Below are positions 1 to 6,423 of a stretch of DNA of 22,677 nt, in pieces. Under the pieces are notes generated by a model, which saw only the letters and a program-made list of their open reading frames with translations, did not search any database and was not told the origin of the DNA. Location: positions 1 to 22,677 of the IMG/VR virus record IMGVR_UViG_3300008448_000711; one strand, written 5' to 3'. Each line of letters starts with the position of its first letter. Positions within the stretch are counted from its first letter, which is position 1. A program made the translations under genes and the position numbers. This DNA is from a virus.

Positions 1-1356
1 TTTGGAGTAACTCAAGATGAAGGCAAGCATTATTACCCTTATGCTGACGCAGACGGAACTAAATGCGCTGTTAAAGTGCGCTCAGTTGCTGACAAGGGTT
101 TCACCATTGCAGGAAACTTCAAAGATGCCGCTCTATTCGGTCAATCTCTCTTTCACTCCGGTGGGAAGTACGTCACGGTATACGAAGGAGAACTTGATGC
201 ATTGGCAGGATACCAACTTACAGGCTCTCAGTGGCCTAGTGTCTCTATCCGAAACGGAGCCAGTGCAGCCCTGAAGGACTGTAAAGCACAGTATGAGTGG
301 CTGAACAGTTTTGAGAACATTGTTATCTGCTTTGATAACGATGAGCCGGGGAAGAAGGCTGCTAAAGAGGTGGCTGAGGTGTTCGGTCAGAAGGCCAAGA
401 TTGTGAAGCCTAAAGGTGCTTTTAAAGATGCCTGTGACTACCTCAAGGCAGGGGCTACCAAGGAGTTTGTTAATGAGTGGTGGAGGGCTGAGACGTATAT
501 CCCTGATGGTATCGTTAATGCTGCCTCACTGTGGGAAGAAGTGGTTAAGCCTGAGCCTGTTGCAGAGGCACAGTACCCATGGGAAGGCTTGAATAAGCTG
601 CTCTATGGTCTGCGCCCTGCTGAGCTTATCACGGTCACTGCTGGTAGTGGATTGGGTAAGAGTCAGTTCTTGCGGGAGATTCTGTATCACCTGCTCAAGA
701 CGACATCGTGGAACATTGGTGGTCTCTTTTTGGAAGAGTCAACAAGGAAGACAGCACGGAGTATTATGAGCCTCCATGCTAACAAGCTGTTGCATCTCCC
801 AGACACGCCTGTAACTGAGGCTGAACTGAAGGAATCGTTTGATGCTACTCTTGGTACTAATCGTATTTATCTGTTCGATCACTTCGGTAGCTCTGATGTG
901 GACAACATCGCCAACCGGATCAGATACATGGCTAAAGCTTGTGATTGTCGTGTTGTATTCTTGGATCACATTAGCATTGTTGTATCTGGTCAAGATGTGG
1001 GTGATGAACGAAAGGCCATAGATAACATGATGACGAAACTGCGGACACTGGTACAGGAACTTGAGATCACCTTGATTTGTGTGTCTCACCTTCGTAGGCC
1101 GCAAGGCAACAGTGGGCACGAGGATGGTCAAAGTGTCTCTTTGTCGCAACTGCGTGGTTCAGGTGCTATTGCACAACTGAGTGATGCTGTGATAACATTG
1201 GAGCGTAACAGCATGGCAGAGAACGAAGAGGAGCGACACACCACTAAGGTAGCTGTTGCAAAGAATCGCTACAACGGGTATACTGGCCCTGCTTGTAACC
1301 TGAAGTATGAGAAGATTAGTGGTCGAATGATTGAACAAAAGGAAGAAGTGCTATGA
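1..1356 (+). CDS. T7 gp4-like primase-helicase, 5' end missing
   Basis: The reading frame is open from base 1 with no start codon in view, so the gene begins outside the window; 451 codons remain, against about 566 residues for T7 gp4. Residue numbers count from base 1. A TOPRIM primase core is visible (EGELDALA near residues 63-70, then FDNDEPG near 111-117). A RecA-like hexameric helicase follows: Walker A GSGLGKS near 215-221, Walker B VVFLDHISIVVSG near 318-329, the SHLRRP strand near 362-367 and the LRGSGAIAQLSD segment near 384-395. The helicase half aligns by eye with T7 gp4. The protein should unwind DNA at the fork and lay primers for the polymerase three genes downstream. The N-terminal zinc-binding domain that reads priming sites lies outside the window, so its presence cannot be judged. 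An internal GTG at 76 is not the true start. Confidence 0.95.
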   Translation, partial: FGVTQDEGKHYYPYADADGTKCAVKVRSVADKGFTIAGNFKDAALFGQSLFHSGGKYVTVYEGELDALAGYQLTGSQWPSVSIRNGASAALKDCKAQYEWLNSFENIVICFDNDEPGKKAAKEVAEVFGQKAKIVKPKGAFKDACDYLKAGATKEFVNEWWRAETYIPDGIVNAASLWEEVVKPEPVAEAQYPWEGLNKLLYGLRPAELITVTAGSGLGKSQFLREILYHLLKTTSWNIGGLFLEESTRKTARSIMSLHANKLLHLPDTPVTEAELKESFDATLGTNRIYLFDHFGSSDVDNIANRIRYMAKACDCRVVFLDHISIVVSGQDVGDERKAIDNMMTKLRTLVQELEITLICVSHLRRPQGNSGHEDGQSVSLSQLRGSGAIAQLSDAVITLERNSMAENEEERHTTKVAVAKNRYNGYTGPACNLKYEKISGRMIEQKEEVL

Positions 1357-1583
1357 ACCAACCAATGAAACATTGTATACTGTCCTTGAGTGTGTATCGT
1401 CAAGGGGATAATCCTGTGTTTGGAGAGACCGTCACAAAGGTTAGCCTTGATGATGAGGCTGCTGGTTTATTCTTTTTAATGGAGCAAGAAGCTGGTACAC
1501 TACGCTTTGATTTTGATGAGTTTGAGGAAGTCGTCAAAGCAGTGAATACACTACAACAAGTTGCTAAAGGATTTGAGAAATGA
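1353..1583 (+). CDS. Hypothetical protein, 76 aa
   Basis: I do not recognise this protein. It begins at an ATG overlapping the helicase stop by 4 bases (ATGA), and its own stop overlaps the next start, which argues strongly for a real, translationally coupled gene. It is acidic in the second half, with a DFDEFEEVVKAVNTLQQVA stretch near residues 52-70 that looks like one amphipathic helix, after a likely beta-strand N-terminus (HCILSLSVY). There is no membrane segment or cysteine cluster. Position between the helicase and polymerase suggests an accessory role in replication, but nothing in the sequence names it. Confidence 0.75.
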   Translation: MNQPMKHCILSLSVYRQGDNPVFGETVTKVSLDDEAAGLFFLMEQEAGTLRFDFDEFEEVVKAVNTLQQVAKGFEK

Positions 1584-1810
1584 ACGGAACTATCTGGAAA
1601 CATGAAGGTCAGCGAGGTATTGAGGTGGGACGTACACCGGAGGGGCAGTACCTGTCTATCTCTGTTATCAATGATAACTGGCCTTTCCCCTCTGAGCCTG
1701 TCTGTTGGGAACTGAAGCGATGTGTTCGTGAACGTGAACCCACTGATGTATGGAAACAGAAAAGTGAGTTTGACCATGTGTTTGTGCAGAACGGAGAAGC
1801 ACCTCTGTAA
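1580..1810 (+). CDS. Hypothetical protein, 76 aa
   Basis: An unrecognised small protein whose ATG overlaps the preceding stop by 4 bases. It is rich in aromatic and charged residues (five Trp in 76 aa) and lacks a membrane segment. The N-terminal half, with alternating hydrophobic residues (GQYLSISVINDNWPF), suggests a small beta-sheet fold. It lies 12 bases upstream of the DNA polymerase start, so it belongs to the replication operon. No catalytic motif is visible and I assign no function. Confidence 0.7.
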   Translation: MNGTIWKHEGQRGIEVGRTPEGQYLSISVINDNWPFPSEPVCWELKRCVREREPTDVWKQKSEFDHVFVQNGEAPL

Positions 1811-1822
1811 TTAAGGATTGAG

Positions 1823-3544
1823 ATGAAACGTATCCTACTGGATATAGAAACAAACACCAAACATGACAAGATTTGGGTTGTTATTACAAAAGACATTGAT
1901 AGAGGTGAGACAAAGATATGGAAACAAGCAAAGCCCCTCGTGGAGTATTTAAAGGACACTACGCTGATAGTCGCACACAACGGAATCAGCTTCGATTTTC
2001 CTCTATTGAACAAGCTATGGGGTACGAAGATTCATGGGAATCAGGTATTCGATACGTTGATCGTAAGCCGCCTACTAGACCCGAGCATAGAGAACGGACA
2101 CAGCCTAGAGGCATGGGGAGAAAGGCTTGGCTTACAGAAGATTAACTATCGTGCTGTGTGGCTTTGGATTACCCATCGTAGCGAGAAGGATACACCTAAG
2201 CTGCTGGAGTTTGACGAGCCGCACGAAGGACTGATGGATGTTTACTGTGGGCGGGATGTGGATGTGCTGGAGGTGTTGTACCATCACTTGGTTAAGGAAC
2301 TCAAAGAGAAAGAGTTTAGTGACGATAGTGTGGTGCTGGAACACAAGGTAGCTGCTATCCTCTCTAAGCAGGAAAAGAATGGCTTTAAACTGGATCAAGA
2401 GTATGCAACAAATTTGTTGGTTGACATTCAAGGGAAGCTGGATGGAATTTATGAGCAGATGCAGCAAAGGTGGCCTCCAGTCACCCTTGAGCGAGTCTCA
2501 GAAAAAACCGGAAAGCGACTCAAAGACTCCATTGTTACTTTCAACCCCGGATCAAGACAGCAAATTGCTGAGAAAATGATTGAACTGGGATGGAAGCCTA
2601 CGAAGAAGACGGAGAAGGGTCAGGTCATTGTGGACGAATCTGTGCTGTCTGAGTTACAGTATCCAGAGGCTAAACTGATTGCAGACTATCTGTTACTACA
2701 GAAGCGAGTAAGTCAGGTCAAGTCTTGGTTTGAGGCTGTCGGTAAGGATGGTAGGGTGCATGGCAGGGTCATCACCAACGGGGCTGTAACAGGGCGTATG
2801 ACGCACAGCAGCCCTAACATGGCTCAGATACCTAACTCAGGTTCTCTGTATGGGCCTGAGTGTCGTGAGTGCTGGACAGTGGGGGAAGGCAATGTGTTGG
2901 TAGGTGCTGATGCCAGTGGTCTTGAGCTACGGATGCTGGCGCACTACATGAAGGATGATGATTATGTCAAGACAGTCGTTGAGGGATCAAGTAAGGACGG
3001 AACGGATGTCCATACGAAGAACCAAAAAGCTGCTGGTTTACAGACGAGGGATCAGGCGAAGACGTTTATCTACGGCTTCCTCTACGGGGCTGGTCCGGCG
3101 AAGATCGGTGCTATTGTTGGTGGATCGGCTAAAGATGGGCAGCGACTTATTGATTCCTTCCTTAAAGCGACTCCCTCTCTTCAGCGTCTACGAGATACAG
3201 TTGCCAAGTATGCGAGTAAGGGCTTTGTACCGGGGCTTGATGGTAGAAAGATATGGGTACGTTCCGAACATTCAGCGCTCAATAGCCTACTTCAAGGAGC
3301 AGGGGCGATTGTGATGAAACAGGCTTTGGTGATGCTGGAGAAAGATATTAGGGTGAACAAACTACGTGCTAAGTTCGTGGCTAATGTCCATGACGAATGG
3401 CAGATAGAGTGTCATCCTGATGATGCTGAAGCAGTAGGGAAACTTGCTGTGGCTGGTATCAAAGCAGCAGGGGAACACTTTAACCTTCGCTGTCCTTTGG
3501 ATGGTGAGTATAAGGTGGGGAAGAGTTGGCGACACACGCATTAA
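1823..3544 (+). CDS. T7-like family A DNA polymerase with proofreading exonuclease
   Basis: The replicative polymerase, 573 aa against 704 for T7 gp5. The 3'-5' exonuclease acidic residues are present: D7 and E9 in LLDIET, D58 in HNGISFDF, and Y141/D145 in YCGRDVDV. Polymerase motif A is GADASGLELR (D363), motif B is RDQAKTFIYGF (R409, K413, Y417) and motif C is VHDE (H523, D524, E525). Y417 corresponds to the T7 Tyr526 position. Between W217 and the conserved FNPGSR at 240-245 only about 23 residues remain, where T7 carries the roughly 75-residue thioredoxin-binding insertion, so processivity is probably achieved differently. The start has a good ribosome site (TAAGGA, 1812-1817). Family assignment is secure; independence from thioredoxin is inference. 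Confidence 0.97.
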   Translation: MKRILLDIETNTKHDKIWVVITKDIDRGETKIWKQAKPLVEYLKDTTLIVAHNGISFDFPLLNKLWGTKIHGNQVFDTLIVSRLLDPSIENGHSLEAWGERLGLQKINYRAVWLWITHRSEKDTPKLLEFDEPHEGLMDVYCGRDVDVLEVLYHHLVKELKEKEFSDDSVVLEHKVAAILSKQEKNGFKLDQEYATNLLVDIQGKLDGIYEQMQQRWPPVTLERVSEKTGKRLKDSIVTFNPGSRQQIAEKMIELGWKPTKKTEKGQVIVDESVLSELQYPEAKLIADYLLLQKRVSQVKSWFEAVGKDGRVHGRVITNGAVTGRMTHSSPNMAQIPNSGSLYGPECRECWTVGEGNVLVGADASGLELRMLAHYMKDDDYVKTVVEGSSKDGTDVHTKNQKAAGLQTRDQAKTFIYGFLYGAGPAKIGAIVGGSAKDGQRLIDSFLKATPSLQRLRDTVAKYASKGFVPGLDGRKIWVRSEHSALNSLLQGAGAIVMKQALVMLEKDIRVNKLRAKFVANVHDEWQIECHPDDAEAVGKLAVAGIKAAGEHFNLRCPLDGEYKVGKSWRHTH

Positions 3545-3552
3545 GGAATAAA

Positions 3553-4035
3553 ATGGGCAGACTAAAGCGAACAAAAGAAGAGATAAAAGAGGACATAAGA
3601 CAGCAGAGTAAAGTTTGTTGTGTCTGTAACATCCGACAGCCTTTTTCTTCTTTCTTTAACTACATGAATAAAAGTGATGGGAAATCTTATCGTTGTAAAA
3701 ACTGTGATACTGAGGCACGTCAAAAGTGGGCAGATCAGAACCCCGAACGATCCTACAATTCAGCCAGAGGACGACAGCTTAAACACAAGTATGGTATTTC
3801 ATTGCTTGAGTACGAACAGATGCTAGCTGAGCAAGGAGGAAAATGTTATTTGTGTGGGGCAACTGAGAACAGCACAGGAGGGGAAAGAAAAGATTGGAAT
3901 TTCGCTGTAGATCATAACCACACAACCGGTAAGGTTCGTGGGTTGCTTTGCAACAACTGCAACAGGGGCTTAGGGCTGTTTCGAGACAACCCAGAACTGT
4001 TGCGGAAAGCTGCTGAGTATGTGGAAACTCATTGA
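3553..4035 (+). CDS. Endonuclease VII-like HNH nuclease
   Basis: A 160-aa zinc-binding nuclease. I place the start at ATG 3553, preceded by AAGGA 6 bases upstream; an in-frame start at 3526 lies inside the polymerase gene and has no ribosome site. Two CxxC pairs near the N-terminus (CCVCNIRQ and CKNCDTEA) suggest a zinc ribbon. The C-terminal half carries the recombination endonuclease VII signature: GGKCYLCG, then VDHNHTTGKVRGLLCNNCN, where DHNH gives the catalytic His and the CxxC pairs bind zinc. T4 endonuclease VII cuts branched DNA such as Holliday junctions; many free-standing phage relatives are thought to be homing or nicking enzymes. Position directly after an intact polymerase gene fits either reading. 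A second resolvase-type enzyme, endonuclease I, is encoded at 5714. Confidence 0.88.
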   Translation: MGRLKRTKEEIKEDIRQQSKVCCVCNIRQPFSSFFNYMNKSDGKSYRCKNCDTEARQKWADQNPERSYNSARGRQLKHKYGISLLEYEQMLAEQGGKCYLCGATENSTGGERKDWNFAVDHNHTTGKVRGLLCNNCNRGLGLFRDNPELLRKAAEYVETH

Positions 4036-4071
4036 AAATTCATGCAAATTGAAAATAAATGTAGAAAACAC

Positions 4072-4101
4072 TTGACAAGCTACACGAAAGTGTGGCATCA
4101 T
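4072..4101 (+). promoter_or_regulatory. Sigma-70-type promoter candidate for ssb and downstream genes
   Basis: A perfect TTGACA (-35) at 4072-4077 is followed 18 bases later by CATCAT (4096-4101), which matches the -10 consensus at 4 of 6 positions and is preceded by TG at 4093-4094 (extended -10). A-rich DNA just upstream resembles an UP element. The first gene downstream is ssb. No phage RNA polymerase gene is in the window, so use of host polymerase is plausible. Confidence 0.6.
4079..4096 (+). repeat. Inverted repeat with GAAA loop inside the promoter spacer
   Basis: GCTACAC (4079-4085) and GTGTGGC (4090-4096) form a 7-bp stem with one G-T wobble, closed by a GAAA tetraloop. It fills the spacer between the -35 and -10 elements, so it could be an operator for a repressor, or an RNA hairpin if transcripts come through from upstream. 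No T-run follows, so it is not a normal intrinsic terminator. Confidence 0.55.
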
Positions 4102-4204
4102 GTAGGTCTGTTGTAAAAGATTAGCTTGATCCGTCACCCTGACTGTGGATACATGGTTGGGAAAGTCTTCAAAATACTTCGATAACTGCGTAGCGGGCGT
4201 TGAG

Positions 4205-4280
4205 GTGAGGACAGCAGTGACCCTGTAGTATGGTAAGCAGGACTTTTCCGCAGCGCAGCGAGAATCCTCACTTCGTTGCG
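4205..4280 (+). ncRNA. Structured leader RNA element, possible pseudoknot
   Basis: CGCAGCGAG (4254-4262) pairs with TTCGTTGCG (4272-4280) in a 9-bp stem with two G-U pairs. Its 9-base loop (4263-4271) contains TCCTCAC, which is the exact complement of GTGAGGA at 4205-4211, so loop and upstream strand could form a pseudoknot. The element ends 16 bases before the ssb ribosome site. A role in RNA processing or translational control is inference; no known riboswitch class is recognised. Confidence 0.4.
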
Positions 4281-4312
4281 ATTAAAACTTGAAATTAAAA
4301 GGAAATTGAAAT

Positions 4313-4744
4313 ATGAATAACTCGCTGAAACCAGTTAAAATCGAAGGCGTGCTTTTTTGGTCTCGTTGGATGGGTGAATTTAACACTAAGTTCAACGATG
4401 CCAATGAGAAGTATGAAGCAACCATTGGAGAACTCAGCGCAGGTGCTGTAGCAGCTTTGACTGCTTTGGGTATCAAGGTGAAGAACAAGCCTGACATGGG
4501 TGACTACATTGTCTGTAAGTCTAAGTTCTTGTTTGAACCTAAAGACACTGCTGGTAACCCTGTGGCTATCAAAGATATCGGTAACGGCACTAAAGGTGTG
4601 TTTCTTGTATCTAGCTACTCTCACAAGCTCTCTAGCAAGCACGGTAATGCTCCTTCTTTGAAGACCATTACCATCACTGACTTGAAGAAGTATGCGCCAG
4701 CGGATGAGCCTGTGGTTGAAGTCGAGGAAGACGCTGTTCTGTAA
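4313..4744 (+). CDS. Phage single-stranded DNA-binding protein
   Basis: A 143-aa protein resembling the OB-fold SSBs of T7-like podoviruses. The core has the typical beta-rich pattern (FNDANEKYEATIGEL, then DYIVCKSKFLFEP, then GVFLVSSYSH), and the C-terminus ends in an acidic tail of the type that SSBs use to contact polymerase and helicase (residues 130-143, EPVVEVEEDAVL). It is shorter than T7 gp2.5 (232 aa). A good ribosome site lies 9 bases upstream, and the gene follows the structured leader, so it is probably the first gene of a separately controlled transcript. Its stop overlaps the exonuclease start by one base (TAATG). The protein should coat single-stranded DNA during replication and recombination. 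Confidence 0.75.
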   Translation: MNNSLKPVKIEGVLFWSRWMGEFNTKFNDANEKYEATIGELSAGAVAALTALGIKVKNKPDMGDYIVCKSKFLFEPKDTAGNPVAIKDIGNGTKGVFLVSSYSHKLSSKHGNAPSLKTITITDLKKYAPADEPVVEVEEDAVL

Positions 4745-5454
4745 TGGAGCAAGAGCCTAAGCTGGCTCTCGTTGATGCCGACTTTCTTGTCTATCGTATT
4801 TCGTTCGCGGATAGAGATGCGAGTGAAGGGATAGCAAAAAGTCGGCTGACGAAACTGCTGTTTGACATTGTTTATGAGAAGCTCAAATGTGATGACTACA
4901 AGGCTTGGATAACAGGCAAGAGTAACTATCGCTTTGAGCTAGCTGTTACAACCCCGTACAAGGGCAACAGGAAGGACATGGAGAAGCCTCCGCATTACGA
5001 GGCACTCCGAGAACACCTGATGCGTCTAGGGGCTGTAATGACTGATGGTGATGAAGCTGATGATGCTGTGGCTGAGGCTAGTGTCGATGGTGGATGGATT
5101 GTCCACGTTGATAAAGACCTCAACCAGCTTCAAGGCTGGCACTACAACCCTGTGAAAGATGAGAAGTACTATGTTACGGAAGAAGATGGACACCGTAGCT
5201 TCTACACTCAGCTTTTGACAGGTGATAGAGTGGATGCAATTCTTGGATTAGACGGTATCGGGCCGAAGAAGGCTGAGAAGATACTGAAAGATGCTAAGAC
5301 CGAGTTAGAGATGTATGAGGCTGTTAAGGCTGCATACGAAGATAAGGGAGTATCACATGAACGGTTACTGGAGTCAGGAAACTTGTTATGGTTAAGGCGA
5401 AAGAAGGGACAAATGTACAGCTTTCCCCAAACATCCCCTGTGCCTTCAAGTTAG
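4744..5454 (+). CDS. T7 gp6-like 5'-3' exonuclease (FEN family)
   Basis: A 236-aa flap/5' exonuclease. Metal-binding acids are visible in order: D11 and D13 (LVDADFLVYR), E104/D106/D107 (DGDEADDAVA), D123 and D125 (HVDKDLNQLQ), D161 and D164 (GDRVDAILGLDGIG). The last begins the helix-three-turn-helix (GLDGIGPKKAEKIL, residues 168-181) that grips DNA. T7 gp6 (about 300 aa) removes primers and degrades host DNA; the same roles are expected here. The gene is coupled to ssb by a one-base overlap. Its last 67 bases overlap the start of the next gene in another frame, so the C-terminal tail is probably dispensable for the fold. Confidence 0.92.
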   Translation: MEQEPKLALVDADFLVYRISFADRDASEGIAKSRLTKLLFDIVYEKLKCDDYKAWITGKSNYRFELAVTTPYKGNRKDMEKPPHYEALREHLMRLGAVMTDGDEADDAVAEASVDGGWIVHVDKDLNQLQGWHYNPVKDEKYYVTEEDGHRSFYTQLLTGDRVDAILGLDGIGPKKAEKILKDAKTELEMYEAVKAAYEDKGVSHERLLESGNLLWLRRKKGQMYSFPQTSPVPSS

Positions 5455-5714
5455 CAGGGTGTTACTGGAAGGTTATTGAAACTGAAGCCTTTTACGATCA
5501 AGGTATGTGTTATCCTGAGGAACACACAATCCGTATCCGTAAGGAGTTGTCGAAGCAGTCTAAAGAGACTACCTTCTATCACGAGTTGGTTCACGCTATC
5601 TTGTTTACAATGGGTGAGAATAACCACGATGAGAAGTATGTCGATACGTTTGGAGCTTTCTTGCATCAGTTCAATGAGAGTAAGATGTCTCGACCACAGT
5701 CATTGGGGGCTTGA
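5388..5714 (+). CDS. Small HExxH zinc metallopeptidase-like protein
   Basis: A 108-aa protein with a clear gluzincin-type HExxH helix (TTFYHELVHAILFTMGE; H65, E66, H69). The region before it (CYWKVIETE through EEHTIRIRKEL) is beta-like, as in phage SprT/ImmA-like mini-metalloproteases. A candidate third zinc ligand lies about a dozen residues on (H80, E82 or D86 in NNHDEKYVDTFG). The ATG at 5388 sits 67 bases inside the exonuclease gene and no later ATG would keep the upstream strands. Substrate is unknown: it could process a phage or host protein, or use the fold only structurally. Its place between exonuclease and endonuclease I suggests a link to DNA metabolism. Confidence 0.7.
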   Translation: MVKAKEGTNVQLSPNIPCAFKLAGCYWKVIETEAFYDQGMCYPEEHTIRIRKELSKQSKETTFYHELVHAILFTMGENNHDEKYVDTFGAFLHQFNESKMSRPQSLGA

Positions 5715-6115
5715 TGTCAAAACACAGCGACAAACGGAAGGCTGCTTTGAAGGCGGGATACCGGAGTGGTCTTGAAGATGACATTGCGAAGCAGTTGGAT
5801 GCGATGCGAGTCAAGTACACGTATGAGGAATTGAAGATTTCCTATACTGTACCTGAGTCTCAGCATAAATATACTGCTGATTTTGTGTTACCGAACGGGA
5901 TTGTGGTGGAGTCAAAAGGACGCTTCGTGACAGCAGATAGGAAGAAACACTTGTTGATTAAGCAGCAGTATCCTGAGCTAGACTTACGCTTTGTGTTCAG
6001 TAATCCCCGGTGTAAGATCAGTAAGGTAAGTAAGACTACGTACGGAGACTGGTGCGACAAATACGGGTTTAAATACTCGACTAAGACTATCCCTAAGGAG
6101 TGGGTTGATGAGTGA
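5714..6115 (+). CDS. T7 gp3-like endonuclease I, Holliday-junction resolvase
   Basis: A 133-aa protein that follows T7 endonuclease I (149 aa) along nearly its whole length: SGLEDDIAKQLD, then YTADFVLPNGIVVESKG, then DRKKHLLIKQQYPELDLRFVFSN, and a C-terminal IPKEW. All four catalytic residues of the PD-(D/E)xK site are present (E21, D56, E66, K68, matching T7 E20, D55, E65, K67). The start is ATG 5714, overlapping the preceding TGA by one base; a TTG three bases earlier is possible but less likely. T7 gp3 resolves branched replication intermediates and helps degrade host DNA. The last bases overlap the small gene that follows. Confidence 0.95.
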   Translation: MSKHSDKRKAALKAGYRSGLEDDIAKQLDAMRVKYTYEELKISYTVPESQHKYTADFVLPNGIVVESKGRFVTADRKKHLLIKQQYPELDLRFVFSNPRCKISKVSKTTYGDWCDKYGFKYSTKTIPKEWVDE

Positions 6116-6251
6116 TGTAGAAGAGTTCTATGAGCGAGCAAGGCAACATTTTCCCGGCGCTAAACCGTGGAATAAGTTAAACGCTTTTGAGCAGATGCAG
6201 TTGGTACAAGGTATCAATTTAATCTTAGGAGTAATGACCAATGAGAGTTGA
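6108..6251 (+). CDS. Small hypothetical protein, 47 aa
   Basis: A short gene starting at ATG 6108 with a strong ribosome site (CTAAGGAG) 7 bases upstream, overlapping the endonuclease I end by 8 bases and the next gene start by 11. The product begins MSDVEEFYERARQHFPG and continues KPWNKLNAFEQMQLVQGIN; it is probably helical and slightly acidic. I do not recognise the family. Ribosome site and overlaps on both sides support translation. Confidence 0.62.
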   Translation: MSDVEEFYERARQHFPGAKPWNKLNAFEQMQLVQGINLILGVMTNES

Positions 6252-6423
6252 ACAAGTACAATCAAATGAAGATGGAAGCACGGACTATGTTATCCTTGAC
6301 ATGACAGAAGAGGAAACAACAGCTTTTGTTCGATTGGGTATCATCAAAGCACTGGAAGATGCTATTGAAGATGCTAAGAAGTATGACCCTAACCTTGTGA
6401 TTGAAGACCGTGAAGACAGCTAA
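6241..6423 (+). CDS. Small acidic hypothetical protein, 60 aa
   Basis: An unrecognised, strongly acidic protein (about a third Asp and Glu). A TTAGGAG ribosome site lies near 6224-6230. The N-terminal half is beta-like (DYVILDMTEEE) and the rest is a predicted helix (TTAFVRLGIIKALEDAIEDA). It overlaps the preceding small gene by 11 bases and the thyX start region. A highly acidic small phage protein could be a DNA mimic or protein-binding inhibitor, but that is speculation. Confidence 0.65.
   Translation: MRVEQVQSNEDGSTDYVILDMTEEETTAFVRLGIIKALEDAIEDAKKYDPNLVIEDREDS

Larger units (their letters stand above)
4036..4312 (+). promoter_or_regulatory. 277-bp non-coding leader upstream of ssb
   Basis: This is the only sizeable non-coding gap in the rightward arm; elsewhere genes overlap or nearly touch. 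It starts AT-rich (4036-4070), then holds a promoter candidate and inverted repeats, and ends with a good ribosome site (AAAAGGA, 4297-4303) for ssb. No open frame with a ribosome site and no tRNA fold was seen. It could be a promoter plus regulatory 5' leader, or part of a replication origin; the sequence alone does not decide. Confidence 0.7.

Noticed and set aside
739-1149. Minus-strand ORF inside the helicase gene
   Set aside because: It is a shadow of a strongly conserved coding frame and has no recognisable product.
76-1356. A helicase start at GTG 76
   Set aside because: The frame is open back to base 1 and the upstream residues (KHYYPYADADGTKCAVKVR) fit a gp4-type primase, so the gene is cut by the window edge.
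3526-3552. A longer N-terminus for the HNH protein, starting inside the polymerase gene
   Set aside because: No ribosome site there, while ATG 3553 has AAGGA at good spacing.
4079-4096. The GAAA-loop hairpin as an intrinsic terminator
   Set aside because: It is short and not followed by a T-run.
3545-4312. HNH gene plus structured gap as a group I intron in the polymerase-ssb region
   Set aside because: Both flanking genes are intact and no intron core could be recognised; there is no interrupted exon.
4036-4312. A tRNA in the leader
   Set aside because: No cloverleaf, T-loop consensus or acceptor pairing was found.
4036-4320. Similar AAATTGAAA-type segments at about 4046 and 4303 as direct repeats flanking an insertion
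   Set aside because: The match is short, AT-rich and imperfect, so it is not convincing as a target-site or recombination repeat.
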